This document shows, piece by piece, positions 47,156 to 59,018 of a stretch of 64,000 nucleotides of DNA; the stretch's first letter is position 1; each line of letters starts with the position of its first letter. The notes under the pieces are model-generated. The model had not been told where the DNA came from and ran no database searches. It saw only the letters and a program-made list of their open reading frames with translations. The position numbers and the translations under genes were made by a program. Origin of the DNA: Plotosus lineatus (taxonomy: Eukaryota > Chordata > Actinopteri > Siluriformes > Plotosidae). The stretch covers positions 25,103,749-25,167,748 of the forward strand of contig CM045735.1 in assembly GCA_024760905.1 (NCBI GenBank), read 5' to 3'.

Positions 47156-47225
47156 TCTTAGAAGATTAGATTTTAAAATAAATCTTTTTTCTCTCTCTCT
47201 CTTAGTCAAAAAGGTTCCCCATCCC
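47100..47225. repeat. (TA)n microsatellite and half hAT-type MITE
   Basis: TA at 47101-47151, then ATGGCTCTTAGAAGATTAGA to AAAAAGGTTCCCCATCCCTG, the mirror of 36272-36342. In both copies the TA run starts at the same base of the MITE (GAGAGCCA-TATA). Confidence 0.8.
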
Positions 47226-47300
47226 TGGCCTAGTAAGTTGTTCAGGGTGAAGCTAATTAGGACCAAGCGGTTGAGAAAATGAATGAAAGAATGATAATAA
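47226..47300 (+). repeat. SINE tail fragment (ATGA type)
   Basis: TTCAGGGTGAAGCTAATTAG followed by GACCAAGCGGTTGAGAAAAT and GAATGAAAGAATGA matches the end of the type 2 SINE tail. Followed by (CT)n at 47303-47342. Confidence 0.6.
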
Positions 47301-47301
47301 C

Positions 47302-47334
<33 letters not shown>

Positions 47335-47342
47335 TCTCTCTC

Positions 47343-48111
47343 ATTTTCAGATTCATCAAACTTGAGTGTTCTTTGTGAGAAATGTATCACTTTCGAACAT
47401 CAGACACCGAGGATCTTGAAAATTGTTATTTTGTAACTACAATATCGCCACCGTGTGGTAAAAACTCATACTTTTATAGATGACATTGCGAAGTGATTTA
47501 ATAAGAAACAATGCAATGTGAAATATAACTGGGGTTAAATGTTTGATTTTAAAAATCTCTTTCAGAAGCTAATTCCGTGTCCATGAAACAACTGTACTAT
47601 CCGATGCTAACAACATCACAAAGGTACAGTGCTCTGTTCATTAACCCATTTATACTGAGAATAATTGGTCCGAAATGGTCCATTCTCATTGCATGTATAG
47701 TAACAGAGTAGCAGGATATAAGTGTGTGTTGTGCTATTACAGAACAAAACTGATATGTTTTGTAAACAATTTAGTGCATTACTCACTAAAATATTCAAAC
47801 CTCACCTCCTGCAGTGTTCATACTGCTTTTGGAACTTAGAGCCTAGCAATGAGTAATCACACACGTACAGCCTGAAAGTTGATGTAAATTCACCTTCCTG
47901 CTTTAGTGAATATTGGAGTCTGGCTGCTGTGGATTTTCTTTCAGTTAAATGATAAAGACTCTCATGTGCTCATCCTATGAATTCTATTAAACATTACAAT
48001 CCAATCGGGTATTCAGATTCTTTTTTAAACAACGATTGGATTGTATGGAGCAAATGTGATTAAAACAAATAAAATATTTTATTTTTAAATAATATATTAT
48101 ATTATTAAATG
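47343..48111. other. Intergenic sequence, nothing recognised
   Basis: No coding, tRNA or transposon signal that I can name. Confidence 0.4.
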
Positions 48112-48455
48112 AGAGGCAGTGATGGTCGAGTGGATAGGGTGCAGGATCGCTGATCCTAAGGTTGGGGGTTCGAGTCCCCACAGGGTTATCACTGTCCCCC
48201 CAGTGCAGCTAACTGGTTCATCAAAGGCGAGCGATGTCTCTCAATGTCTATGGTGCGAGGCATGCAAAAGAACCATTGCAGACTTTCGTAAAGAGTAGGC
48301 TGTAAAGCCGTCAGCGTGTTTATGTCCCTTGCAAAAAGGGTTGTGACAGGAAGGGCATCCAACGCAAAAACCTATGCCAAATCAAATGTGCGAATCAGAT
48401 GATTCACTGTGGCGACTTCTGAGAACGGGAAAAAGCCGAAAAGAAAAAAAGAAGA
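48112..48455 (+). repeat. tRNA-headed SINE, RTE tail
   Basis: Head GAGGCAGTGATGGTCGAGTG, B-box GGGGGTTCGAGTCCC, common body, GGGTTGTGACAGGAAGGGCA, then GCGAATCAGATGATTCACTG and AAAGCCGAAAAGAAAAAAAG. It is almost complete, lacking about 15 bases after the B-box. Confidence 0.92.
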
Positions 48456-48682
48456 TATTATATTATTGAACATTTGCCTACATTTACTGGCTTAACCCTT
48501 GGTTACTCAAGTCCCTTTCTAATTGTGTAAAAATTATTCCCCTGCGCAAAAAATGGTGCCCTGTTAACCCTTTGACTTCATAAAGCAGATTTGTTACGCT
48601 GGTTAATAAGTGGGTTAAGCAGGGACTGAAAGTCAGAAGCCACCAGCTGACTGTGTGTGTGTCTGTGTGTGTGTGTGTGTGT

Positions 48683-49410
48683 CTTCTTCTTCCTCTTCTT
48701 TTCCTTTCGGCTGTTCCTTCAGGGGTTGCCACAGCAAATGATCTGCCTCCATCTCACCCTATCCTCTGCATCTTCTACTCTTACTCCAACGACCTTCATG
48801 TCCGTCTTCACCACATCCATAAATCTTCTCTATGGTCTTCCTCTGGGCCTTCTGCCTGGTAGTTCCAACCTCAGCATCCTACTACCAATATACTCACTAT
48901 CCCTCCTCTGTACATGTCCAAACCATCTCAATCTAGCCTCTCTGACTTTGTCTCCAAAACATGTAACATGTGCTGTCCCTCTGATGTACTCATTCCTGAT
49001 CCTATCCATCCTCGTTACTCCCAAAGAGAACCTCAACATTTTCATCTCTGCTACCTCCAGCTCTGCCTCCTGTCTTTTCCCCAGGGCCACTGTTTCTAAA
49101 CCATACAACATCGCTGGCCTCATCACCGTCTTGTACACTTTTCCCTTCATTCTTGCCGATACTCTCCTATCACACATCACACCAGACACTTTTCTCCATT
49201 CAATCCAACCTGCCTGCACGCGCTTCTTGACCTCTTTTCCACACTCTCCATTGTTCTGGATTGTTGAGCCTAAGTAATTAAAATCCTCCACCTTCTTTAT
49301 CTCTGCCCCCTGTAACCTCACCATTCCTCTTGAGTCCTTGTCGTTCACACACATGTATTCTGTCTTACTGAGACGAACCTTCATTCCCCTCCTTTCCAGG
49401 CAATACCTCC
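48683..49410 (-). pseudogene. RTE LINE copy E, 3' fragment
   Basis: Minus strand from CLERRGMKVRLSKTEYMCVN through ITRMDRIRNEYIRGTAH-type text to the RTE 3' end and an AAG tail at 48683. It abuts the 5' end of RTE copy F (49413) head to head. 5'-truncated inside the palm-thumb region. Confidence 0.92.
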
Positions 49411-49412
49411 AA

Positions 49413-51320
49413 ATGCAGCCGTGAGGGGGGGGGGGCACAAACCAGTGTCTCTCCCTCACGCCGGTCCCAAGCCCGGATAAATGCAGAGGGTTGCGTCAGG
49501 AAGGGTATCCGGTGTAAAACAAATGCCAAATAAACTATGCGAATCACAAGAAAGAATGACATACCGGATCGGTCGAGGCCCGGGTTAACAACAACCGCCA
49601 TCAGTGCCGTCAACCAACAGGGTGCTGATGGAAATTGGACTACTGTTGGTCGAAGATGTCGAAGGAGTGGCGGGAGGCGTGTCCGTAGGCAGAGAGAGAA
49701 GAGGAAAGGCATGAGTCTAGGACTGAAAGTAGGGACTTTTAACGTTGGAACTATGGCATGAAAAGGTAGAGAGCTGGTTGACATGATGCAGAGGAGGAAG
49801 GTGGACATACTGTGTGTTCAGGAGACCAGGTGGAAAGGTAAGAAGGCTACAAGCATAGGAGCAGGGTTTAAGCTGTTTTATCATGGTGTGGATGGGAAGA
49901 GAAATGGAGTCGGAGTCATCTTGAAGGAGGAGTTTGTCAGGAATGTTCTAGAAGTGAAAAGAGTGTCAGACAGAGTGATGAGTCTCAAGTTAGAAATTGA
50001 AGGTGTGATGGTCAATGTTGTTAGTGCTTATGCCCCACAGACAGGATGTGAGCGAGAAGAGAAGGAGAGATTCTGGAGGGAGTTAGATGAAGTGATGCAG
50101 AGTACCCCCAGAGGTGAAAGAGTGATCATTGGGGCAGACTTCAATGGACATGTTGGTGCAGGAAACAGAGGGGATGAGGAAGCGATGGGTAGGTTTGGTA
50201 TCCAGGACAGGAACGCAGAAGGACAGATGTTGGTAGATTTTGCAAAAAGGATGGAAATGGCTGTGGTGAATACTTTCTTCCAGAAGAGAGAGGAGCATAG
50301 GGTGACTTATAAAAGTGGAGGTAGGAGCACACAGGTAGACTACATCTTGTGTGGGCGATGCAATTTAAAGGAAGTCAGTGACTGCAAAGTAGTAGCGGGT
50401 GAGAGTGTTGCCAAACAGCATAGGATGGTGGTGTGCAGGATGATGCTGATGGTGAGGAAGGTGAAGAAGGCAAAGGCAGAGCAGAAGACAAAGTGGTGGA
50501 AGTTGAAAAAGGAAGCGTGTCGGGTAGGTCCCCATTGCAGATGACATTGTGATCTGTAGTGAGAGCGGAGAACAAGTGCAGAAAAATCTAGAGAGGTGAA
50601 GGTACGCCCTAGAAAGGAGGGGAATGAAGGTTAGCCTCAGTAAGACAGAATACATGTGTATGAATGACAAGAACCCAACAGAAACGGTGAGGTTACAGGG
50701 AGCAGAGATAAAGAAGGTGGAGGATTTTAAGTACTTAGGCACAACAATCCAGAGTAATGGAGAGTGTGGAAAAGAGGTGAAGAAGCGTGTGCAGGCAGGT
50801 TGGAATGGTTGGAGAAAAGTGTTCGGTGTGATGTGTGATAGGAAGGTATCAGCAAGAACGAAAGGAAAAGTGTACAAGACGGTGTTGAGGCCAGCGGTGT
50901 TGTATGGTTTAGAGACAGTGGCCCTGGGGAAAAGACAGGAGTCAGAGTTGGAGGTAGCAGAGATGAAAATGTTGAGGTTCTCTTTGGGAGTAACGAGGAT
51001 GGATAGGATCAGAAACGAGTACATCAGAGGGACAGCACATGTTAGATGTTTTGGAGACAAAGTCAGAGAGGCTAGATTGAGATGGTTTGGACATGTACAG
51101 AGGAGGGATAGTGAGTATATTTGTAATAGGATGCTGAGGCTGGAACTACCAGGTAAAAGGCCTAGAGGAAGACCAAAGAGACGATTCATGGATGTGGTGA
51201 AGGAGGACATGAAGGTCGTTGGTGTAAGAGAAGAAGATGCAAAGGATAGGGTGAGATGGAGGCAGATGATTCGCTGTGGCGACCCCTGAAGGGAAAAGCC
51301 GAAAGGAAAAGAAGAAGAAG
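49413..51320 (+). pseudogene. RTE LINE copy F, both ends present, large internal deletion
   Basis: A complete 5' leader (ATGCAGCCGTGAGGGGGGGG) and endonuclease frame (49783-50544; VCVQETRWKGKKA, IGADFNGHVGAGN, VDYILCGRC). Near 50525 it jumps to ADDIVICSESGEQV, removing the linker, fingers and half of the palm (about 1.2 kb). The thumb and C-terminal end (50624-51289) are open to CGDP and the 3' tail. It could make an endonuclease-only protein. Confidence 0.94.
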
Positions 51321-51489
51321 ATATAAAGGTTCAAATACCTTCAAATGATACTGATTGAAAAAATACAGTGTCAGGTTCAAACAATCACACTGAAATTAAG
51401 AAGACTATATATAAGAAAACCATATAACATAACTCTTTAATCTCTTTATACAAGTAAGCTTCATCAACTCTGCCCTCATCATTATCATC
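51321..51489. other. Short spacer between RTE copies F and G
   Basis: AT-rich sequence with no recognised feature; includes TCATTATCATCC directly before copy G. Confidence 0.4.
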
Positions 51490-54234
51490 CGTCTTGTACA
51501 CTTTTCCTTTCATTCTTGCCGATACCCTCCTATCACAAATCACACCGGACACTTTTCTCCAACTATTCCAACCAGCCTGCACACGCTTCTTCACCTCTTT
51601 TCCACACTCTCCACTGCTCTGGATTGTTGAGCCTCAGTACTTAAAATCCTCCACCTTCCTTATCTCTGCTCCCTGTAACCTCACCATTCCTCTTGGGTCC
51701 TTGTCATTCATACACATATATTCTGTCTTACTGAGGCTAACCTTCATTCCCCTCCTTTCCAGGGCATACCGCCACCTCTCTAGATTTTCCTGCACTTGTT
51801 CTCTGCTCTCACTACAGATCACAATGTCATCTGCAAATATCATAGTCCATGGGGAATCTTGTCTAACCTTGTCTGTCAGCCTGTCTTCACCATAGCAAAC
51901 AAGAAGGGGCTCAGAGCTGACCCTTGATGCAGTCCTACCTCCACCTTGAACTCTTCTGTCACACCGACAGCACACCTCACCACTGTCTTACATCTCTCAT
52001 ACATGTCTTGCACCACTCTAACATACTTCTCTGCCACTCCAGACTTCCTCATGCAATACCACAGTTCCTCTCCTGGCACCATGTCATATGCTTTCTCTAG
52101 ATCCACAAAGGCACAATGCAGCTCCCTCTGACCTTCTCTGGACTTCTCTATTAACATCCTCAAAGCAAACACAGCATCTGTGGTGCTTTCTTGGCATGAA
52201 ACCAAACTGTTATTCCTCTGCCCTTAGTCTAGCTTCCACTATTCTTTCCCATAACTTCTTCATATGGCTCATCAACTTTATCCCTCTGTCGTTGCCACAA
52301 CTCTGCATGTCCCCTTTGTTCTTAAAAATGGGCACCAGCACACTTCTCCGTTCCTCTGGCATCCTTTCACTCTCGAAGACCTTGTTGAATGTTCTTGTCA
52401 GAAAATCTACTGCTACCTCTCCTAGACACTTCCCAACCTCCACTGGTATGTCATAAGGACCAAATGCCTTTCCATTGTTCATCCTCTTCAATGCCCTCCT
52501 CACTTCACCCTTACTAATCTTTGCTACTTCCTGGTCATCAACGGTCACCTCTTCTACTCTTTTTTTTCTCTCTCCTTTTCCTCATTCATCAGCTCTTCAA
52601 ATTACTCTTTCCATCTTCCCAGCACACTTCTGTCATCAGTCAATACATTTCCCTCTCTGTCCTTAATCACTCTCACTTGCTGCACGTCCTTCCCATCTCT
52701 ATTTCTCTGCTGTGCCAACCTGTATAAATCATTTTCTCCCTCTTTACTTTCGAACCGAGCACACAAGTCATCATACGCCCTCTGGCCTTTGACACCGCTG
52801 CCTTCGCCTTATGCTGTGTCGCCCTGTACTCCTGTTTACTCTCTTCAGTCCTCTCAATGTCCCACTTCTTCTTAGCTAACCTCTTCCTTTGTACACACTC
52901 CTGCACTTCCTCATTCCACCACCAAGTCTCCTTATCTACTCTTCTACCAGATGACACACCAAGTATTCTCCTACCTGTCTCCCTGATCACATTAGCTGTA
53001 GTTGTCCAGTCATCTGGAAGCACTTCCTGACCACCCAAAGCCTGTTTCAACTCATCCTTGAAGACAACACCACACTCTTCCCTTTTCAGCTTCCACCACT
53101 TTGTCTTCTGCTCTGCCTTTGCCTTCTTCACCATCCTCACCATCAGCGTCATCCTGCACACCACCATCCTATGCTGTTTGGCACCACTCTCAACCGCTAC
53201 TACTTTGCAGTCACTGACTTCCTTCAAATTACATCACCTGCACAAGATGTAGTCTACTTATGTGCTCCTACGTCCGCTTTTATAAGTCATCTTTTGCTCC
53301 TGTCTCTTCTGGAAGAAAGTATTTACCACAGCCATTTCCAGACTTTTTGCAAAATCTATCAACATCTGTCTTTCTGCATTCCTGTCTTGGATACCAAACC
53401 TGCCCATCACTTCCTCGTCCCCTCTGTTTCTTGCACCAACATGTCCATTGAAGTCTGCGCCAATGACCACTCTTTCACCTCTGGGGGTACTCTGCATCAC
53501 TTCATCTAACTCACTCCAGAATCTCTCCTTCTCTTCTTGCTCACATCCTGCCTGTGGGGCATAAGCACTAACAACATTGACCATCATGCCTTCAATTTCT
53601 AACTTGAGACTCATCACTCTGTCTGACACTCTTTTCACTTCTAGAACATTCCTGACACACTCCTCCTTCAAGATGACTCCTACTCCATTTCTCTTCCCAT
53701 GCACACCATGAAAAAACAGCTTAAACCCTTCTCCTAAGCTTCTAGCCTTGCTACTTTTCCATCTGGTCTCCTGAACACAGTCTGTCCACCTTCCTCCTTT
53801 GCATCATGTCAGCCAGCTCTCTCGCTTTATCGTTCATAGTTCCAACATTCTAAGTCTCTATTCCCAGTCCTAGACTCATGCCTTTCCTCTACTCTCTCCG
53901 TCTACAGACACGCCTCCTGCCTCTCCTTCTTTGACATCTTCGACCAACAGTCGTCCAATTTTCACTAGCACCCTGTTGGTTAACAGCACTGATGGTGGTC
54001 TTTGTAACCCGGGCCTCGACCGATCCAGTCTGACATTCTTTGTTGTGACTTGCATTTTTTATTTGGTATTTGTTTCATGCCGGATGCCCTTCCTGACGCA
54101 ACATTTTGCATTTATCTGGGCTTGGGACCGGCGTGAGGGAGAGACACTGGTTTGTGCCCCCCCATGGCTGCATTATGGCTTGGGACCGGCGTGAGGGAGA
54201 GACACTGGTTTGTGCCCCCCCATGGCTGCATTAT
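51490..54234 (-). pseudogene. RTE LINE copy G, 5' end present, 3' end missing
   Basis: Minus strand from the 5' end (54234) through endonuclease (53704-53258), linker (53227-52673), fingers (52548-52210) and palm (MIFADDIVICS, near 51835) to the KVYKT region at about 51490, where it stops. About 600 bp of the 3' end are absent. The 5' terminal 58 bp are present twice in tandem (54119-54176 and 54177-54234). Frameshifts between domains. Confidence 0.92.
54119..54234. repeat. Tandem duplication of the RTE 5' end, 2 x 58 bp
   Basis: Two apparently identical 58-bp units (each with GGCTTGGGACCGGCGTGAGG and CCATGGCTGCATTAT) at the 5' terminus of RTE copy G. Confidence 0.93.
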
Positions 54235-54666
54235 ATTTAACTCTACTGTACTCTAAATAATCAACATAAAAACATGAAGTGGTCTTCTTTTCCTTTCGGC
54301 TTTTTACCTTTTTCAGGGGTCACTACAGCGATGAAGTGTAATAAAATGGTTTGATAATTTAGATAATCATGCAGTTACAGCACTGTGTATTTTCACATTG
54401 GTGGTTAAAATGCTCCTCAGACGCCCACTAGAGGGAACCCTTGCACTGTTTATAAGGACATGAAAAAACATGAAGTGTACAGTAATTAACAAACTGGATT
54501 CCAAAAGGACAAACTTGACTACTGTAAACATACTGTACTGTACTACAGAACATAAAATCTCACACATAAACATCCTAAACATTAATTTAGGTACAGTATT
54601 GTACTGGAATAATAACTTAAAACATTTTAATACTGTACAGTACGAACTTTAGAACAGTTCAGATTA

Positions 54667-57491
54667 ATCATCTTCAAGCACTTCAAAAGAAACCATTGTT
54701 TCTTCAAGAGAAAGTATTATTACTTCAGGAGAGACAGGAGGTGGTGTATTTTCTTCAAGTGTGGGTTGTGTAGAAGTTTTCTTGGCCTTTGTTAAGAGCA
54801 TGGTTATTGTCAGCTGGCTTTGTTGTTTTTTCATAGTGGTGAAAAGGGTTTTGTAAGTTGCCAAGAGACAATCGAGTCCATCTGAGAACTGTAGTGAACG
54901 AACCATGTTAGGTTCCCATAATTTAATATTCTGTTGTAATAACTTTGCTGATTGCATGAATTCCATCAACCTTTCTAGAGTTAGACCATCATCCTCTTGG
55001 TTCTTTTTGTGATGGAGCTCGCTGGTCCTCTGTTTCATCTTGACTGGCAGATTTTGTCATCTCTGCTAAATCGTCATCTGTAAGAGGCTGAGAGTGGGAA
55101 TCAGTCAGTTCATTGAACTTGTCGTGAATTTTATCATCCAAGTTATCACCACAAATTAACTATGCTAGCTCCACTGACTTATTAATAGCATCATGATGAA
55201 TTCATCAGGTATGAATCCTTGGCAGTCATGCCCACATTCTGGCCAGACTTTTTTCCAACATGCCTTTAGTGTTTGTTTTCTTCATGTCTTGAAGTGCCTT
55301 GTGTATGACTGTCAGGGAAGATGCAATTGTGAAACTGCGCAAGTAGACTTTCAACTGGAAGTCTTCATCCTCATCTATAGCATCAACTAACAGCTGAAGA
55401 CAATTCCTAGTGTAAAGTGCCTTAAAGGCACGAATCACACCTTGATCCATCAGCTGGAGGAGGGATGTGGTTTTGGGAGGAAGAAACTCAACTGTACTCC
55501 CTCATGATGCAAATCCGCATGGTGACCACCAGCGTTGTCCATAAGCAGCAACACATGAAATTCCATTCTATTTTCATGGAGGTATTGTTCTGTTTGAGGG
55601 ATGAAGCACTTATAAAACCAGTTGGATATCAGGACCTTTGAAATCCAAGCCTTGGAATTATGCATCCAGAAGACAGGCAAGGTATTTTTATTTTTGTTCT
55701 TGAGACATCTCGGATTTGCAGACTTATGGATAAGTCCAGGTTTCATCATCCAGCCAGCAGCATTACCACACATAACAAGTGTTACTCTGTCCTTTTGTAC
55801 TTTGAAACCCAGGGCTCTAATTTTGTCCTTCATGAGGAATGTTCTGGAAGGCATCTTTTTCCAAAACAACCCTGTCTCATCCATGTTAAATATCTGATGG
55901 ATTTAAACGTACCATATTTTATTAATTGAAGAAAAGGCTTATGCACAAGTTATCCAACTTAAGTTAAAGTTGAATATAGTACCTAATAAAAAAAGTTGAA
56001 TACCTGCTCTGGCTTGTATTGATTTTCCATAACGAGTTGCTTAAATGCGTCAGGATACAGTACTTCTCCGCAGCGTGTGTATCTGCAGCTGCGTTTTCTC
56101 CGTGTGATTTTCCAATTCGAATCTGGTAACGTTTTACAAAACCATCAGACCAACCCTTGCTGGCTTGAAAAGGCTCTGCAGCTGATGCTGTTGATGGTCC
56201 TGGTTGTAGTTCACCTTTGTTGCCTCTGCTGAATTGAGAATATAAACTCAGTGCCTTCTTGTTTGCTATGGTGATGGACAGGCTGACAGACGAGGTTAGA
56301 TAAGAATCTCCATGGACTATGATGTTTGCAGATGACATTGTGATCTGTAGTGAGAGCAGAGAACAAGTGCAAGAAAATCTAGATAGGTGGAGGTATGCCC
56401 TGGAAAGGAGGGGAATGAAGGTTAGCCTCAGTAAAACAGAATACATGTGTGTGAATGACAAGGACCCAAGAGAAACGGTAAGGTTACAGGGAGAAGAGAT
56501 AAGGAAGGTGGAGGATTTTAAGTTCTTAGGGTCAACAATCCAGAGAAGTGGAGAGTGTGGAAAAGAGGTGAAGAAGCGTGTGCAGGCAGGTTGGAATAGT
56601 TGGAGAAAAGTGTACGGAGTGATGTGTGATAGGAGGGTATCGGCAAGAATGAAAGGAAAAGTGTACAAGACGGTGGTAAGGCCAGCGATGTTGTATGGTT
56701 TAGAAACAGTGGCCCTGGGGAAAAGACAGGAGGCAGAGCTGTGGAGGTAGCAGAGATGAAAATGTTGATGTTCTCTTTGGGAGTAACGAGGATGGATAGG
56801 ATCAGGAATGAGCACATCAGAGGGACAGCACGTGTAAGACGTTTTGGAGACAAAGTCAGAGAGGCTAGATTGAGATGGTTTGGACATGTACAGAGGAGTG
56901 ATAGTGAGTATATTGGTAGTAGGATGCTGAGGTTGAAACTACCAGGCAGAAGGCCTAGAGGAAGACCAAAGAGACGATTCATGGATGTAGTGAAGCAGGA
57001 CATGAAGGTAGCTGGTATAAGAGAAGAAGATTCAAAGGATAGGGTGAGATGGAGGCAGATGATTCGCTGTGGCGACCCCTGAAGGGAAAAGCCGAAAGGA
57101 AAAGAAGAAGAAGAAGAAGAAAGAAGAAGAAACTCAGTGCCTTCTTACAAATCATCTTTGTGTCTAAAGGGGTATTTTTCCTCCGTAAGTCTTGTATCCA
57201 GAATACCAAGGCGGATTCCATCCTGAAGATTCCCTTGTTTCTTACCACATTCACCTTCTTAGCACTTCCACAATAGCTGAATGCTACACTAACTCTGATA
57301 GCCTTCTCTTTCTTCTTTATATAGCGGACTGTACTCTCATTTACTTTATAATAGCACCCTACTGCAGCAAAACGTTTCCCTTCCCGAAGCATATCAAGTA
57401 ATTCAACTTTATCATGCAGCGTCATTATTTTTTTAATGCACTTCGGTGCCTTACCAGAAGCCAGAGAAGTTGTGCAGCGTTTTGGTGGCAT
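54667..57491 (-). pseudogene. Tigger transposase (CENP-B/DDE type)
   Basis: Order from the ATG at 57491: MPPKRCTTSLASGKAPKCIK, KVELLDMLREGKRFAAVGCY (helix-turn-helix), KMICKKALS; RTE copy H; ALSLYSQFSRG, PFQASKGWSDGFVKRY (second helix-turn-helix, WxxxFxKRY); then FNMDETGLFWKKMPSRTFLM (first catalytic Asp), VTLVMCGNAAGWMMKPGLIH, LLLMDNAGGHHADL (second Asp), MDQGVIRAFKALYTRNCLQL and a C-terminal tail with GLTLERLMEFMQSAKLL and SLQFSDGLDCL, ending at 54667. PKPHPSSS replaces PPNTTSLIQP before MDQG through a frameshift. Resembles TIGD1; not functional. Confidence 0.9.
56261..57129 (+). pseudogene. RTE LINE copy H, 5'-truncated, inside the Tigger
   Basis: Begins LFAMVMDRLTDEVR and keeps MMFADDIVICSESREQVQEN, thumb and C-terminal RPRGRPKRRFMD to CGDP and an AAG tail. 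The 17-bp target duplication lies at 56244-56260 and 57130-57146 and is exact. An extra base near 56742 shifts the frame once. A recent insertion judging by the intact flanks. Confidence 0.96.
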
Positions 57492-57667
57492 GACTAAGCT
57501 TAACTGTGCTTACTGTAATTAAAAACAGAAAAAAACCCCAACAACACGTGCACAAAGTTTGCGTGAATGAGTATAAAGGGGCGGGACATCAGCTCAACCA
57601 ATCAGCAGAAAGGAGGACAGCCATTGGTTGAATTTGAATCACGTGCCAGTTAGTCAAGGGCCTACTG

Positions 57668-58059
57668 TATGCTAAACATTTATCTTTTGCTTTTACACAA
57701 AATATTTTTATTTAATTTTAATTTTACAATTACCGTGTTTTCAATAACTTGATGAAAAAGCACTCTTGTGTGCTTTTTCTTATGTAATGGTCAGCACTTG
57801 TACACGCCCTCGATGCCAACATTTGGAGTATCTAGTATTAGTGGGAGGGAACAGGCTTTTGTTTTGTTTTTATATAGAGTCAAATCAAAACTAAATTATC
57901 ACTGATTTACAAAGAATAGTAACTCAAAATTAAACTGGCAGAAGACGCTCGAACAGACAGCCAGAAATAAGGCCTGAACTTTACCACTTGCTAACTCATG
58001 CTTTCTAGATTTTTTTATAAATTGGATAAACAAAATAAAATGAGCAACATGCTACACCA
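57668..58059. other. Intergenic AT-rich sequence
   Basis: No recognised feature between the Tigger end and the next Tigger MITE. Confidence 0.4.
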
Positions 58060-58501
58060 CAATAAATAAAATAACACACACAAACATTGTAAACATTAAC
58101 TTAGGTACTGTACTAGAATAATAATTGAAAAAGATTTTAATCGTGAAGTGTTTTCCAACAGTTCAGATGATTATTCCTCTTCAGGCACTTCAGAGGAAAC
58201 TGTTGTTTCTTCAGGAGTAAGTTATTTCTTCAGAAAAGACATCCGACGTCATTAACTTTTTCTGGCGCTTAGCCGGCGGTTGAGTGGCATCATAAAGCTT
58301 AACTGGTAATTAAAATACACTTAAAAAAGGCTCATTGAAAACTTGTGCACGAATGAGGAAAAAGGGGCATATACATCATCTCAACCAATCAGCAGGAAGA
58401 AGGACAGCATTTGGCTGAATTTGAATCACGTTATAGTTGCTAAGCAATTCGCGAATATGTGCAGGCATGAGTGCAACACCCGAATAGTCAAGGGCCTACT
58501 G
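58060..58501. mobile_element. Tigger MITE, left-truncated
   Basis: From AACATTGTAAACATTAACTT to the right end GGGCCTACTG before TA, the same order as the MITE at 4234 from its position 4405 onwards. The left inverted end is missing. Confidence 0.8.
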
Positions 58502-58587
58502 TAGTTTTGATGGGGGATTTGGGTTGTTTTTTTGTTTTTGTTTGTTTGGATTTTTTTTCATAATTGGCCTTGTTTTGCAGTAACAGC

Positions 58588-58939
58588 AGTTCAGGGAGAC
58601 ACAACGTAAGGTGAAGGTCGCGGTGTTAAAGGCCAAACAGAGGGCATATGATGACTTGTACAGCAAGTTAGAGTGATTAAGGACAGGCTGGGAAACGTGT
58701 TGACTGATGATGTTGTATGGTTTAGAAACAGTGGCCCTGGGGAAAAGACAGGAGGCTGAGCTGGAGGATGCTGAGGTTGGAACTACCAGGCAGAAGGCCT
58801 AGATGAAGACCAAAGAGAAGATTTATGGATGTGGTGAAGGAGGACATGAAGGTAGTTGGAGTAAGAGTAGAAGATACAGAGGATCGGGTGAGATGGTTTG
58901 CTGTGGCGACCCCTGAATGGAAAAGCCTAAAGGAAAATT
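58588..58939 (+). pseudogene. RTE LINE copy I, miniaturised by several deletions
   Basis: Only about 350 bp: linker piece (REtQRKVKVAV-like at 58590), joined to QQVRVIKD near 58664, to MLYGLETVALGKRQEAEL near 58710, to RLELPGRRP near 58770, then GRPKRRFMD, an AEDRVRW-like piece and the RTE 3' end. At least three deletions, each at a short shared sequence. Confidence 0.85.
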
Positions 58940-58964
58940 ATTTATATATATATATATATATATA

Positions 58965-59016
<52 letters not shown>

Positions 59017-59018
59017 CG
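58939..59018. repeat. (TA)n and (TG)n microsatellite
   Basis: TA about 58943-58965, then TG to about 59018 with two GC interruptions. Directly follows the RTE tail, as if grown from it. Confidence 0.95.

Larger units (their letters stand above)
54255..57667 (-). mobile_element. Tigger (TIGD1-like) DNA transposon, split by RTE copy H
   Basis: The right end GGGCCTACTG precedes TA at 57668-57669; the left end is poorly preserved near copy G. It carries a whole Tigger-type transposase in pieces (57491-54667) and the 3' flank shared with the MITEs (54530-54660). A short inverted RTE/SINE tail is inserted at about 54283-54340, with ATGAAGTG repeated on each side. Confidence 0.85.
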
